Source: Tautonia plasticadhaerens (GTDB lineage Bacteria; Planctomycetota; Planctomycetia; Isosphaerales; Isosphaeraceae). From it: a stretch of 64,000 nt of DNA. The stretch spans positions 8,246,001 to 8,310,000 of the forward strand of contig NZ_CP036426.1 in NCBI RefSeq assembly GCF_007752535.1, written 5' to 3'. Of the stretch, positions 16,861-25,787 are shown piece by piece. A program made the translations under genes and the position numbers. How positions within the stretch are numbered: position 1 is the first letter of the stretch; each line of letters begins with the position of its first letter. The notes under the pieces were generated by a model, which worked only from the letters and a program-made list of their open reading frames with translations, was not told where the DNA came from and did no database searches.

Positions 16861-18228
16861 GTGACGACGCTTCGAGGCCGGATCCCGGCCCGGGAACTCC
16901 GCCTGATCTTCGGCGGGGGGGCGCTCGGTCACCTGACCGACGGTGAGCTGCTGGAACGATTCGTGCGCGACCCGGGGGCGGGCGGCGAGCAGGCCTTCGG
17001 GGCGCTCGTCGACCGGCACGGGCCGATGGTGCTCCGCGTCTGCCGGGGCATCCTGCGCGACCCGGCCGACGCGGACGACGCCTGCCAGGCTACCTTCCTG
17101 GTGCTCGCCCGGAAGGCGGGGTCGCTCTGGACGCGAGACTCGATCGGCCCCTGGCTCCTCGGGGTCGCCCGACGCGTCTCCCACCGGTCACGGTGCGACG
17201 ACGCCCGCCGTCGCCGCCACGAACGCGGTGCGGGGGCGCTCCGGTCGTCGGTCGAGCCCGGCGACCCGCCCGACGACTTCGAGCCGGTCCTGGTCGAGGA
17301 GGTCGACCGCCTCCCCGACCGATTCCGCTCGCCGATCGTGCTCTGCCACCTCCAAGGTCTGACCCACGAGCAGGCCGCGGACCGGCTCGGCTGGCCCGTG
17401 GGGACGGTCCGGAGCCGCCTGGCCCGGGGCCGGGACCGGCTCCGGGCCCGCCTCGAAGGCCGGGGCATCTCCCCGCTGGCCGTCCTCCCGCCCGCCTCGG
17501 CCGCGAAGGCCGGGGCGATCCGGGCGGCGTTGTCCGAAGCGACCACCGAGGCCGCGGCGCGAGTCGCGGCCGGAGGGCTCGCAGTCGCCGGGGCGTCCCC
17601 GGCGGCCTCGGGCCTGGCCCGATCGATCCTGAGGACCATGATCATGACGACGACCCTGAAGCTCGCCGCCGCGTCCCTGGCCCTCGGCCTGGTGGCGACC
17701 GGCGCCGCCGGCCTCGCCTCCCCCCCCTCGGAGGGCGGCCCCCTCGCCGGGGCGTCCCCCGCCTCCTCCCCCCGGGCGACCGGTCCGGCCCCGGCGCCCG
17801 CACCCGCACCGGCCCGACGGCCGGTCGAGCCCCCCCAGTCGGAGGCCGAGCGGATCGCCGGGGAATTCCTCGACGCGGGCTCCGAGCTGTTCGACGCCAA
17901 GGACGCCCCCCGCCTGGCCGACACCTACGCGACGGACGGCGAGATCCACCTGATCAGCAAGAATGGGGGCGAGGTCCGGACCGACGTCAAGCGCGGCCGG
18001 GCGGCGGTCGAGCAGTTCTACGCCGACCTCTTCCGCAAGGCCGGGTCGATCGACTCGGAGAACACGGTCGAGTTCGCCCGCCAGATCTCCCCCGACGTCC
18101 TCGTCGTCAACGGCCGGTTCCGGCCCAACGCCGGTGAGCGGGAATTGCCCTTCGTCCAGATGCGGGTCAAGCAGGGCGACCGGTGGCTCCTGCGGACGCT
18201 CTGGCTGTTCCTCAACCCCGAAGGCTGA
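16861..18228 (+). CDS. ECF sigma factor fused through a membrane helix to a SnoaL/NTF2-like domain
   Basis: The 455-residue product has a complete ECF sigma factor at the N-terminus. Region 2 (about 25-110) includes GPMVLRVCRGILRDPADADDACQATFLVLARKAG and region 4 (about 145-200) includes DRFRSPIVLCHLQGLTHEQAADRLGWPVGTVRSRLARG. A hydrophobic helix follows at about 262-285, then a Pro/Ala linker (300-322), and a SnoaL/NTF2-like cone domain (about 328-452: ERIAGEFLDAG.., ATDGEIHLISKNGG, WLLRTLWLFLNPEG). The layout implies a membrane-tethered sigma factor with an outside sensory or enzymatic domain. The start is GTG; an ATG ten bases earlier is out of frame and closes at once. The SnoaL part usually occurs as a separate protein, so the fusion is unusual. 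Targets are unknown. Confidence 0.82.
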   Translation: MTTLRGRIPARELRLIFGGGALGHLTDGELLERFVRDPGAGGEQAFGALVDRHGPMVLRVCRGILRDPADADDACQATFLVLARKAGSLWTRDSIGPWLLGVARRVSHRSRCDDARRRRHERGAGALRSSVEPGDPPDDFEPVLVEEVDRLPDRFRSPIVLCHLQGLTHEQAADRLGWPVGTVRSRLARGRDRLRARLEGRGISPLAVLPPASAAKAGAIRAALSEATTEAAARVAAGGLAVAGASPAASGLARSILRTMIMTTTLKLAAASLALGLVATGAAGLASPPSEGGPLAGASPASSPRATGPAPAPAPAPARRPVEPPQSEAERIAGEFLDAGSELFDAKDAPRLADTYATDGEIHLISKNGGEVRTDVKRGRAAVEQFYADLFRKAGSIDSENTVEFARQISPDVLVVNGRFRPNAGERELPFVQMRVKQGDRWLLRTLWLFLNPEG

Positions 18229-18290
18229 GCCCCGGCCGCCGCCAGGCCGTCGCCGGGGCCTCTCGGCGACGGCCCGAGGGAGGATCATCC

Positions 18291-19424
18291 ATGGATTCGA
18301 TCACATCCCGACTGATCTCCGTGGCCGTGGCCCTGCTCCCCCTGCTCGCGCCCGAGGGCGTCGGCCAGGAGGCCGCCCCGGGAGTGCTCGACCTGATCGA
18401 GCCGAGCCCGGACCGCTCGCACTTCGTCTCCGCGACGACGGGCGAGCGTGTCGTTATGTGGGGGTTCAACTACGACCACGACGACTCCGGTAGGCTCCTG
18501 GAGGACTACTGGGCCGACGAGTGGGACGCCGTCGCCGGGGACTTCCGGGAGATGAGGGACCTCGGCGCGAACGTGGTCCGGATCCACCTGCAGCTTGGCA
18601 AATTCATGACCTCGCCGGACGAGCCCGACCCGGAGAACCTCCGACGCCTCGGCGATCTCGTCCGGCTGGCCGAGGAGGTCGGGCTTTACCTCGATCTCAC
18701 CGGCCTCGGGTGCTACCACGCGCAAGACGTCCCCGATTGGTACGACGAACTCGGGGAGTCCGACCGCTGGGACGTGCAGGCCCGGTTCTGGGAGGCGGTC
18801 GCGGGAGTCTGCGCGGGGAGCCCCGCGCTCTTCTGCTACGACCTGATGAACGAGCCCGTCCTGGACGGCGGCCAGGGCGACGGCTGGCTGGTCGGCGAGC
18901 CGCTGGGGGGCAAGTACTTCGTGCAGCGGATCACCAGGGACCGCGCCGGCCGTCCCGGACCGGAGGTCGCCGCCGCATGGATCCGACGGCTGACCGACGC
19001 GATCCGGGAGGTCGACGACCGCACCATGATCACCGTGGGGGTCATCCCCTGGGCCCACACCTTTACGGGGGCCAAGCCGCTCTTCCACGGCCCGGAGGCG
19101 GGCGGGCCGCTCGACTTCGTCGGCGTCCACTTCTACCCGAAGGAGGACGACATCGAGGGCTCGATGGACGCCCTGCGCGTCTACGAGGTCGGCAAGCCGC
19201 TGGTCGTCGAGGAGATCTTCCCGCTCAATGCTGGTCTCGACGGCACGCTCGAATTCATGGACGGGACCGACGACGTCGTCGACGGCTGGATCAGCTTCTA
19301 CTGGGGCAAGACGATCGAGGAGTGCGAGCAGGCCGGCGACCTGAAGGGGGCGATCGTCGCCGCCTGGCTGAAGGCCTTCCGCGATCGATCGCCCTACGTC
19401 GCCGCCCCCCCGGCCGGCCCTTGA
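18291..19424 (+). CDS. Secreted GH5-like glycoside hydrolase
   Basis: This 377-residue protein has a signal peptide (hydrophobic LISVAVALLPLLAPEGVG, cleavage near QEAAP) and a TIM-barrel glycosidase domain. WGFNYDHD, DLGANVVRIHLQLGKF, LDLTGLGCYHAQDVPDWYDE and YDLMNEPVLDGG follow the order expected for clan GH-A, in which the NEP glutamate is the acid/base. VVEEIFPLNAG near residue 305 carries the probable nucleophile glutamate. The family cleaves beta-linked glucans or mannans; the exact substrate is not readable. It follows the ECF fusion on the same strand by about 60 bases, so the sigma factor may or may not be co-transcribed with it. The start has GGGAGG close upstream. Confidence 0.8.
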   Translation: MDSITSRLISVAVALLPLLAPEGVGQEAAPGVLDLIEPSPDRSHFVSATTGERVVMWGFNYDHDDSGRLLEDYWADEWDAVAGDFREMRDLGANVVRIHLQLGKFMTSPDEPDPENLRRLGDLVRLAEEVGLYLDLTGLGCYHAQDVPDWYDELGESDRWDVQARFWEAVAGVCAGSPALFCYDLMNEPVLDGGQGDGWLVGEPLGGKYFVQRITRDRAGRPGPEVAAAWIRRLTDAIREVDDRTMITVGVIPWAHTFTGAKPLFHGPEAGGPLDFVGVHFYPKEDDIEGSMDALRVYEVGKPLVVEEIFPLNAGLDGTLEFMDGTDDVVDGWISFYWGKTIEECEQAGDLKGAIVAAWLKAFRDRSPYVAAPPAGP

Positions 19425-19435
19425 TCCCCGATCAA

Positions 19436-20785
19436 TCAGGGCCGGATGACGGTGCCGTCGGGCAGCCGGAGGTTGCCCCAGTCCATGTCGAAGGGCGGGT
19501 CGTCCTCGATGGGGAACCGGGCGGCGAGTTCCTCGTCGAGGTCGACGCCGATCCCGGGGCGGTCGATCGGCTGGTAGTTGCCGTCGACCAGCTCGGGGCA
19601 GCCGGGGAAGACGTCCTGCTCGGCCTGGGAGAACACCCGGCCCTCCTGGATGCCGAAGTTCGGCACGGCGAAATCGAGGTGGATGTTCGCCGCGTGGCCG
19701 ACCGGGGAGAGGTCGCCGGGGCCGTGCCAGGCGGTCCGGACGCCGAAGAACTCGCAGAGCGAGGCGATCTTCCGGGCCGGGGTCAGCCCGCCGACCATCG
19801 AGATGTGGATCCGGATGAAGTCGATCAGGCGATCGGACACCAGCGGCAGCCACTCCCGGGGGTTCGTGAACAATTCCCCCATCGCCAGGGGGACGGCCGA
19901 CTGGGCGCGGAGGTGGGAGAAGTAGTCGGCGTCCTCGGGGCTGAACGGGTCCTCGATGAAGAACGGCCGGTAGGGCTCCACCTCCTTGACCAGCCGGATC
20001 GCCTGGATCGGCGGCATGCGCTCGTGGACGTCGTGCAGCAGCTCGACCTCGTCGCCGATCGATCCCCTGATGTGTTCGAACACCCGGGGGACGGTGCGAC
20101 CATAGGCCACCGGGTCGAACGGGACGGTGCGGCGGTTCTCCGGCAGTGCCTCGTCGATCGACCCGCCCCGGACGCCGTAGGTGCCTCCTCGGCTGCCGTA
20201 CTGGATCCGGACGTGCCGCTGCCCCTCGGCCATCAGCGCCCGGACGCGGTCCTCGACCTCCTCGGGCGACTCGCCCCGGACCGAGCGATACGTCGGCACC
20301 ACCTGCCGGCACTTGCCGCCGAAGAGCCGGTGCACCGGCATCCCGGCGACCTTGCCGAGGATGTCCCAGAGGGCCATGTCCACGCCGCTCAGCGCGTTGT
20401 TCAGGACCGGCCCGTGCCGCCAGTAGGAGCTGAGGTGCGCCGACTGCCAGGTGTCGTCGATCTCCAGGGGGCTCTTGCCCACCAGGAACGGCTTGAGGAA
20501 CTGGTCCACCGCCGCCGCCGCCAGCCTCGCCCGCTGCGTGAAGGTGGCGCAGCCGAGGCCGTAGAGCCCGTCCTGGTCCGTCTCCACCTTGACGACCACC
20601 AGCCGGATCCCGGCCGGGGCGGTGAGGATGGCCCGAACGTCCCTGATCTTGAGGTCGGCCAATGTCTCCGAGCCCGGCGCCCCCACCGTGCCCCCCTGCC
20701 CCTGCTCCTGGGCCCGCCCGACCCGGGATGAGGCCAGCATCCCCGCCCCGGCGAGCATCGATCCGAGCCAGTCGCGTCGTTGCAT
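19436..20785 (-). CDS. RspA/ManD-type mandelate racemase family dehydratase
   Basis: This 449-residue enolase-superfamily protein has a Tat-like leader (MQRRDWLGSMLAGAGM). It contains the RspA/mannonate dehydratase features SGVDMALWDILGK, the long loop HVRIQYGSRGGTYG, metal ligands D252 (LLHDVHER), E278 (FIEDP) and the GEL glutamate after AVPLAMGEL, plus H254 and a late TAWHGPGDLSPVGHAA. It would dehydrate an aldonic acid such as D-mannonate or D-gluconate; only some ManD-family members have appreciable activity, so substrate is uncertain. It converges with the GH5-like gene with an 11-base gap and precedes no obvious partner. Together with dgoD it suggests capacity for several sugar acids. 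Confidence 0.82.
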   Translation of the reverse strand: MQRRDWLGSMLAGAGMLASSRVGRAQEQGQGGTVGAPGSETLADLKIRDVRAILTAPAGIRLVVVKVETDQDGLYGLGCATFTQRARLAAAAVDQFLKPFLVGKSPLEIDDTWQSAHLSSYWRHGPVLNNALSGVDMALWDILGKVAGMPVHRLFGGKCRQVVPTYRSVRGESPEEVEDRVRALMAEGQRHVRIQYGSRGGTYGVRGGSIDEALPENRRTVPFDPVAYGRTVPRVFEHIRGSIGDEVELLHDVHERMPPIQAIRLVKEVEPYRPFFIEDPFSPEDADYFSHLRAQSAVPLAMGELFTNPREWLPLVSDRLIDFIRIHISMVGGLTPARKIASLCEFFGVRTAWHGPGDLSPVGHAANIHLDFAVPNFGIQEGRVFSQAEQDVFPGCPELVDGNYQPIDRPGIGVDLDEELAARFPIEDDPPFDMDWGNLRLPDGTVIRP

Positions 20786-20854
20786 GGGAACGCTCCGGAG
20801 GGGAGAGGACGGGGGCCGACGACGGCTCAACGTGTCGTCTTTCCCCGGTTCGGA

Positions 20855-22348
20855 TCACGCGATCAGGTCGGTGACGACCCGACCGAAGACGTCGGTCAGG
20901 CGGAAGTCCCGGCCCTGGAAGCGGTAGGTGAGCCGCTCGTGGTCGAAGCCGAGCAGGTGGAGGATCGTCGCGTGCAGGTCGTGGACGTGCACGGGGTTCT
21001 CGGCGACGCCGAAGCCCAGCTCGTCGCTCTCGCCGTAGGTCAGCCCCGGCCTGATGCCGCCGCCGGCCAGCCACATGGTGAAGGCATTCGGGTGGTGGTC
21101 CCGGCCGTCGTCGCCCCCCTGCACCATCGGCGTCCGGCCGAATTCGCCCCCCCAGATGACCAGCGTCTCGTCGAGCAGGCCCCGCTGCTTCAGGTCCGTG
21201 ACCAGGGCGGCGCAGGCCCGGTCGGTGTCGGCGCAATTGGCCTTCAGGTCGTTGACGAGGTTGCCGTGCTGGTCCCAGGCCTCGTGGAAAAGCTGGACGA
21301 ACCGGACGCCGCGCTCGACCAGCCGCCGGGCGAGCAGGGCGTTGTTGGCGAACGAGGGCTTGCCGGGCTCGGCGCCGTAGAGGTCGAGGATGTGGCCCGG
21401 CTCGGAGGAGAGGTCCATCAGCTCCGGGGCGCTGGACTGCATCCGGTAGGCCATCTCGAACGAGTTGATCCGGGTGGCGATCTCCGGGTCGCCGGCCTCG
21501 TCGAGGTGCATGCGGTTGAGCGCGGAGATGGCGTCGAGCGAGTCGCGCTGGAGCGCGTCGTCCACCCCTTCGGGGTTCGAGAGGTAGAGGACCGGCTCCC
21601 CCCCGGTGCGGAACTGGACGCCGGAGTAGACCGTGGGCAGGAAGCCGCTGCCCCAGTTGGCGTTGCCGCCGCTGGGCCCCTTCTTGCCGGAGCTGAAGAC
21701 GACGTAGCCGGGCAGGTCGCGCGACTCGTTCCCCAGGCCGTAGCAGGTCCAGGCCCCCAGGCTCGGGCGGCCGAACTGCTGGGAGCCGGTGCTCATCAGG
21801 ATCTGGGCCGGGGCGTGGTTGAACGCATCGGTGGTCATCGACTTGACGATGCACAGGTCGTCGGCGATGCCCGCCGTGTGCGGCAGCAGTTCCGACAGCT
21901 CGGCACCGCTCTCGCCATGCCGGGCGAAATTGAATTTCGGCCCGAGCAGCCGGGAGTTCGGGTTGATGAAGGCGGCCCGGTAGCCGTCGAGCAGCTCGGG
22001 GGGCGGCAGGGTGCCGTCCAGCTCGGCGAGCTTCGGCTTGCGGTCGAACAGCTCCAGGTGGCTCGGCGCCCCGGCCATGAACAGGAAGATGACGTTCTTC
22101 GCCTTCGGGGCGAAGTGCGGCGTCTTCGCCGAGAGCGGGTCGACCTGCGAGGACGGCGACGCGGCGTATCCCCCCTCGGCGAGCAACTGCCCCAGCGCCA
22201 CGGCGCCGAGCCCGACGCCGCACTCCTGGAGGAACCAGCGTCGGCCGACCCGGGACGGGTCGGCGTGTCGGAAGCGGTGGTCCTGGCAATTCACGGGGGC
22301 GACCCTCCCGGGATCGATTCGGTCGACTCGACGGGCGTACTCACTCAT
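20855..22348 (-). CDS. DUF1501 family protein
   Basis: The 497-residue protein has a twin-arginine-type leader (GRRWFLQECGVGLGAVALGQ near residue 35) and the DUF1501 core: KNVIFLFMAGAPSHLELFDRKPKLAELDG, LLPHTAGIADDLCIVKSMTTDAFNHAP, GSQQFGRPSLGAWTCYGLG and GGEFGRTPMVQGGDDGRDHHPNAFTMWLAGGG. The fold is related to alkaline phosphatase/sulfatase, but the usual catalytic Cys/Ser is not obvious. DUF1501 genes are nearly always paired with PSD1/DUF1553 genes in planctomycetes. Here the PSD1 stop and this start share ATGA (22345-22348), so translation is likely coupled. A role in polysaccharide breakdown at the cell surface is often suggested but unproven. Confidence 0.93.
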   Translation of the reverse strand: MSEYARRVDRIDPGRVAPVNCQDHRFRHADPSRVGRRWFLQECGVGLGAVALGQLLAEGGYAASPSSQVDPLSAKTPHFAPKAKNVIFLFMAGAPSHLELFDRKPKLAELDGTLPPPELLDGYRAAFINPNSRLLGPKFNFARHGESGAELSELLPHTAGIADDLCIVKSMTTDAFNHAPAQILMSTGSQQFGRPSLGAWTCYGLGNESRDLPGYVVFSSGKKGPSGGNANWGSGFLPTVYSGVQFRTGGEPVLYLSNPEGVDDALQRDSLDAISALNRMHLDEAGDPEIATRINSFEMAYRMQSSAPELMDLSSEPGHILDLYGAEPGKPSFANNALLARRLVERGVRFVQLFHEAWDQHGNLVNDLKANCADTDRACAALVTDLKQRGLLDETLVIWGGEFGRTPMVQGGDDGRDHHPNAFTMWLAGGGIRPGLTYGESDELGFGVAENPVHVHDLHATILHLLGFDHERLTYRFQGRDFRLTDVFGRVVTDLIA

Positions 22349-25300
22349 TCTTTCGAGATCGTCTCGTCCAGGTTCAGCAGGACCCGGGCGACGGCCGTCC
22401 AGCCGGCCAGCTCGGCGGGCGAGGAATCCTCGGGGGGCTCCTCGTCGGCGATCAGGGCGTCCGGGTCGACCTCCCCGGAGGCGAACCGCCCGGCCTGGCG
22501 ATCGAGCAGGTCGAGCAGCACGGCCGCCTCCTCCTCAGTCGGCCCCCGGGAGACGCAGAGGCGGAAGGCATGTTCCAGCCGGGCCCGGTCCGACTCGCCC
22601 CCCTCTGCCAGCACCCGACGGGCCAGCGCCCGGGCCGATTCCAGGAACAGCGGCTCATTCAGGGTGATGAGCGCCTGGAGCGGCGTGTTGGACCGCGACC
22701 GCCTCACGCAGGAGGCCTCCCCCGGGGGGGCGTCGAAGGCCTCCAGCGCCGGGTACGGGACCGATCGGAAGCGGAACGTGTAGAGGGCGCGCCGGTAGCG
22801 GTCGGGGCCGGTGTCGGTGGACCAGACCTTCGGCCCGTAGCTGGCCGGCGGCTGGAACAGGTACTCGGGCGCCGGGGGGAACACGCTCGGCCCGCCGACC
22901 TCCGGGTTCAGCAGCCCGCTGGCGGCCAGGGCGATGTCCCGGACGATCTCGGCGTCCACCCGATGCCTCGGACCCCGGGCGAGCAGGCGGTTGTCCGGAT
23001 CCCGGGCATATTCCCCGGGAGAGGCGGACGACGATTGCCGATACGTCGCGCTCGTCGCGACCAGCCGGTGCAGCTGCTTGAGGCTCCAGCCCCGGTCCAT
23101 GAACTCGACGGCCAGCCAGTCGAGCAGCCCAGGGTGGCTCGGCGCGTCGGCCTGCGAGCCGAGGTCCTCCGGCGTGGCCACCAGTCCCATGCCGAAGTAG
23201 GCCTGCCAGACCCGGTTGACGATCGACCGGGAGGTCGTCGGCGACCTTCGATCGACCAGCCATCGGGCGAAGTCCAGGCGGTCGGGCGTCCCCTCCGACT
23301 CGGGGAGCGGGTGGAGCACCTCGGGCACGCCGGGCTCGACCGGCTCGGCCGGCTTGAGGAAGTCGCCGCGGTCCAGGCGTCGGGTCATCCGGGGCTCGGC
23401 CCTGGCGTCGAGGACGAGCTGCGTCGTCCCCTCGGGATGCCCGGCCCAGAGCTGTTCGATCCGATCATTCGCCTCGGCCCACTCCGGCACGGTCGTCCGC
23501 CAGTGGGAGAAGACCGCATCGTCCTGGGACGGCGACCGCCCCTCGGACGGCGACTCCACGAGTTCCCGGACCCGTCCCGGCAGCGGGTCGGCCTCGGGGC
23601 CGGGGGCATCGGTGACGGAGAACCGGAAGCGGCCGAGGTTGTTGTTCTGGTTGTCGTCGCTGTTCCAGCCGCCGTGCATCTGGACGAGCTTGAACGTCAG
23701 GACGGCGCCCGAGGGGAACTCGACCGGCTCCTCGAAGACGAAGACGGCCTTGCGGGGGACGTTGCTCCGGCCGGGGCCGATGTCGGTGGTCCAGGCGGTC
23801 AGGTCGTTGCCGTCGATGGCGTAGGAGATCGGCCCGGTCACTCTCTCCTTATCCGTCTTGTCGTCGTAGGCGGCGCCGAGCGGGGCCTCGGGCGGATTCA
23901 CGTCGGCGGACGCTCGAACGATCGTCAGTTCCTTCGCCCGTCCCGGGTCGTCGGTCGGCGCGGCCACCACCTTGAACTCGCTGAGGCCGAACAGCCCCTC
24001 GATCGAGCGGCCGGGGCCGCCCTTGGGCAGGCTCGGGTCGTTGAGCAGCTCCAGCCGGGCGGCGGTGATCGTCGCCGGCCCCTCGACCTTCGCGGTGAAC
24101 TCGGTCGTGTGCTTGGTCGGCGCGTAGCCGGCGGCGAGGATCGAGCCGTCGTCCAGCAGGTCGTGCTTCTGCCCGCCGCTGTCGTCCAGCTCGGGCCGGA
24201 CGACGGCCCACTCGGGCTGGTCGCCCCGAACCGACTCCTCCCAGGCCAGCATCCGAGAACGCCAGTCCGAGGTCCGGTGCTTCAGGTCGGCCTCGATCTC
24301 GCCGACCTGCCGGAGGATGTCGGCACGCCGCCTCAGCTCCTCCGGCAGGTAGACGGCGACGTTCGCCTCGTGCGAGTCATTCAGGAAGGCGAACATCCGA
24401 TAATATTCGGAATGCGAGATCGGGTCGAACTTGTGGGTGTGGCACTGGGCGCACTGGATCGTCAGGCCGAGCACCGCCTTGCCGACGGCGTCCATGCGGT
24501 CGAACATCGCCTCCATGCGGAACTGCTCGGGATCGACGCCCCCCTCCTCGTTGATCATCGAGTTGCGGAGGAACCCCGTGGCCACCACCTGGTCCTGCCC
24601 GGCGTCGGGCAGCAGGTCGCCGGCGATCTGCTCGACGACGAAGCGGTCGTAGGGCAGGTCGGTGTTGAGCGCCTTGATGACCCAGTCCCGATACGCCCAG
24701 ACGAACCGAGCCTTGTCCTTCTCGTAGCCGTCGCTGTCGGCATACCGGGCAGCGTCGAGCCAGATCCGGGCCCAGCGCTCGCCGTAGTGGGGCGAGGCGA
24801 GCAGCCGGTCGACCAGTTTCTCGTACGCCTCGGGGGACTCGTCGGCCAGGAACGCGTCCACGTCTCCCGGCGTCGGCGGCAGGCCGGTCAGGTCGAGCGA
24901 GAGCCGGCGGATCAAGGTGGTGCGGTCGGCCTCGGGAGACGGGTCGAGCCCCTCCCGGTCCAGCCGGGCCCGGACGAAGAAGTCGATCGGGTTTCGGCAC
25001 CACTGCGGGTCGGACACCTCGGGCAGCTCGGGGCGGCTCGGCGGGACGAAGCCCCAGTGCCCCTCGAACCGGGCGCCCTGCTCGATCCAGGAGGTCAGGG
25101 TGGCGACCTGCTCGGGGGTCAGCTGCTTGCCCGAATCGGGCGGGGGCATCCGGTCGAGGTCGTCGTCGGAGGTGATCCGCCAGTACAGCTCGCTCTCCTC
25201 GGTATTGCCCGGCACCACGGCCACGCCGCCCGAGGGGGTCGGCTCGAAGGCCCCTGAGGGCAGGTCCAGGCGGAGCCCGGCCTGCCGCTCGGCCTCGTCG

Positions 25301-25452
25301 GGGCCGTGGCAGGCGAAGCAGGAGTCGGAGAGGATCGGCCGGACGTCCCGGGCGAAGTCGATCGGCTCCCCCTCCTCCGAGGCGGTCGCGGCGCCCGCGA
25401 TCAGCCCGAAGGCCAGGAGCCCGGGGCAGAGGGATCGGGACCGGCTCGTCAT
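22345..25452 (-). CDS. PSD1 and planctomycete cytochrome C domain protein (DUF1549/DUF1553)
   Basis: This is a 1035-residue exported protein. After the signal peptide (LCPGLLAFGLIAGAATASE) comes the PSCyt1 domain with DVRPILSDSCFACHGPDEAERQAGLRLD, containing a CxxCH heme site, then TPEQVATLTSWIEQGA. The DUF1549 region follows (NPIDFFVRARLDREGLDPSPEADRTTLIRRLSLDLTGLPPT), with a second CxxC-H pattern at CAQCHTHKFDPI. A concanavalin-like middle section leads to DUF1553 (STSRSIVNRVWQAYFG-like segment, LDWLAVEFMDRGWSLKQLHRLV and PLQALITLNEPLFLESARALA). It is first in a two-gene unit with DUF1501. Homologues are massively expanded in planctomycetes and probably act in periplasmic electron transfer during glycan degradation. 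Confidence 0.94.
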   Translation of the reverse strand: MTSRSRSLCPGLLAFGLIAGAATASEEGEPIDFARDVRPILSDSCFACHGPDEAERQAGLRLDLPSGAFEPTPSGGVAVVPGNTEESELYWRITSDDDLDRMPPPDSGKQLTPEQVATLTSWIEQGARFEGHWGFVPPSRPELPEVSDPQWCRNPIDFFVRARLDREGLDPSPEADRTTLIRRLSLDLTGLPPTPGDVDAFLADESPEAYEKLVDRLLASPHYGERWARIWLDAARYADSDGYEKDKARFVWAYRDWVIKALNTDLPYDRFVVEQIAGDLLPDAGQDQVVATGFLRNSMINEEGGVDPEQFRMEAMFDRMDAVGKAVLGLTIQCAQCHTHKFDPISHSEYYRMFAFLNDSHEANVAVYLPEELRRRADILRQVGEIEADLKHRTSDWRSRMLAWEESVRGDQPEWAVVRPELDDSGGQKHDLLDDGSILAAGYAPTKHTTEFTAKVEGPATITAARLELLNDPSLPKGGPGRSIEGLFGLSEFKVVAAPTDDPGRAKELTIVRASADVNPPEAPLGAAYDDKTDKERVTGPISYAIDGNDLTAWTTDIGPGRSNVPRKAVFVFEEPVEFPSGAVLTFKLVQMHGGWNSDDNQNNNLGRFRFSVTDAPGPEADPLPGRVRELVESPSEGRSPSQDDAVFSHWRTTVPEWAEANDRIEQLWAGHPEGTTQLVLDARAEPRMTRRLDRGDFLKPAEPVEPGVPEVLHPLPESEGTPDRLDFARWLVDRRSPTTSRSIVNRVWQAYFGMGLVATPEDLGSQADAPSHPGLLDWLAVEFMDRGWSLKQLHRLVATSATYRQSSSASPGEYARDPDNRLLARGPRHRVDAEIVRDIALAASGLLNPEVGGPSVFPPAPEYLFQPPASYGPKVWSTDTGPDRYRRALYTFRFRSVPYPALEAFDAPPGEASCVRRSRSNTPLQALITLNEPLFLESARALARRVLAEGGESDRARLEHAFRLCVSRGPTEEEAAVLLDLLDRQAGRFASGEVDPDALIADEEPPEDSSPAELAGWTAVARVLLNLDETISKE

Positions 25453-25787
25453 CGGTGTCACCTCATCGGGTCTCGGGCGGCTCGGGGTTCGGTCGGGGCA
25501 GGCGGGCGACGGATCGATCCGTCCCGGGGGGTCCTGGTCCGGGTCGGGCTGCGGGCGGGGAGGATGAGGGCGGGCACGCCGGACCCATCTGAATCGAAGG
25601 CGACGGGTCCCCACACTTCAGGGTAACCGACTCCCCGCTGGGGCTCAACCCTCGGCGAGCCGCCCGAGGCCCCCGGACTCGCCCCGAAGGACCACCCCGG
25701 CCGATCCTTGACCGCCCCCGGCCGACCGCGTAGCGTGATCCGGCACGGCCCGGGGGGCGGCCTCCGGCACGGCAATCGAGGTTCAAC
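25453..25787. other. Intergenic region between divergent PSD1 and sulfatase genes
   Basis: About 335 bases hold the presumed divergent promoters. The stretch is GC-rich with no readable -35/-10 pair, no strong hairpin and no convincing small gene. Confidence 0.35.
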
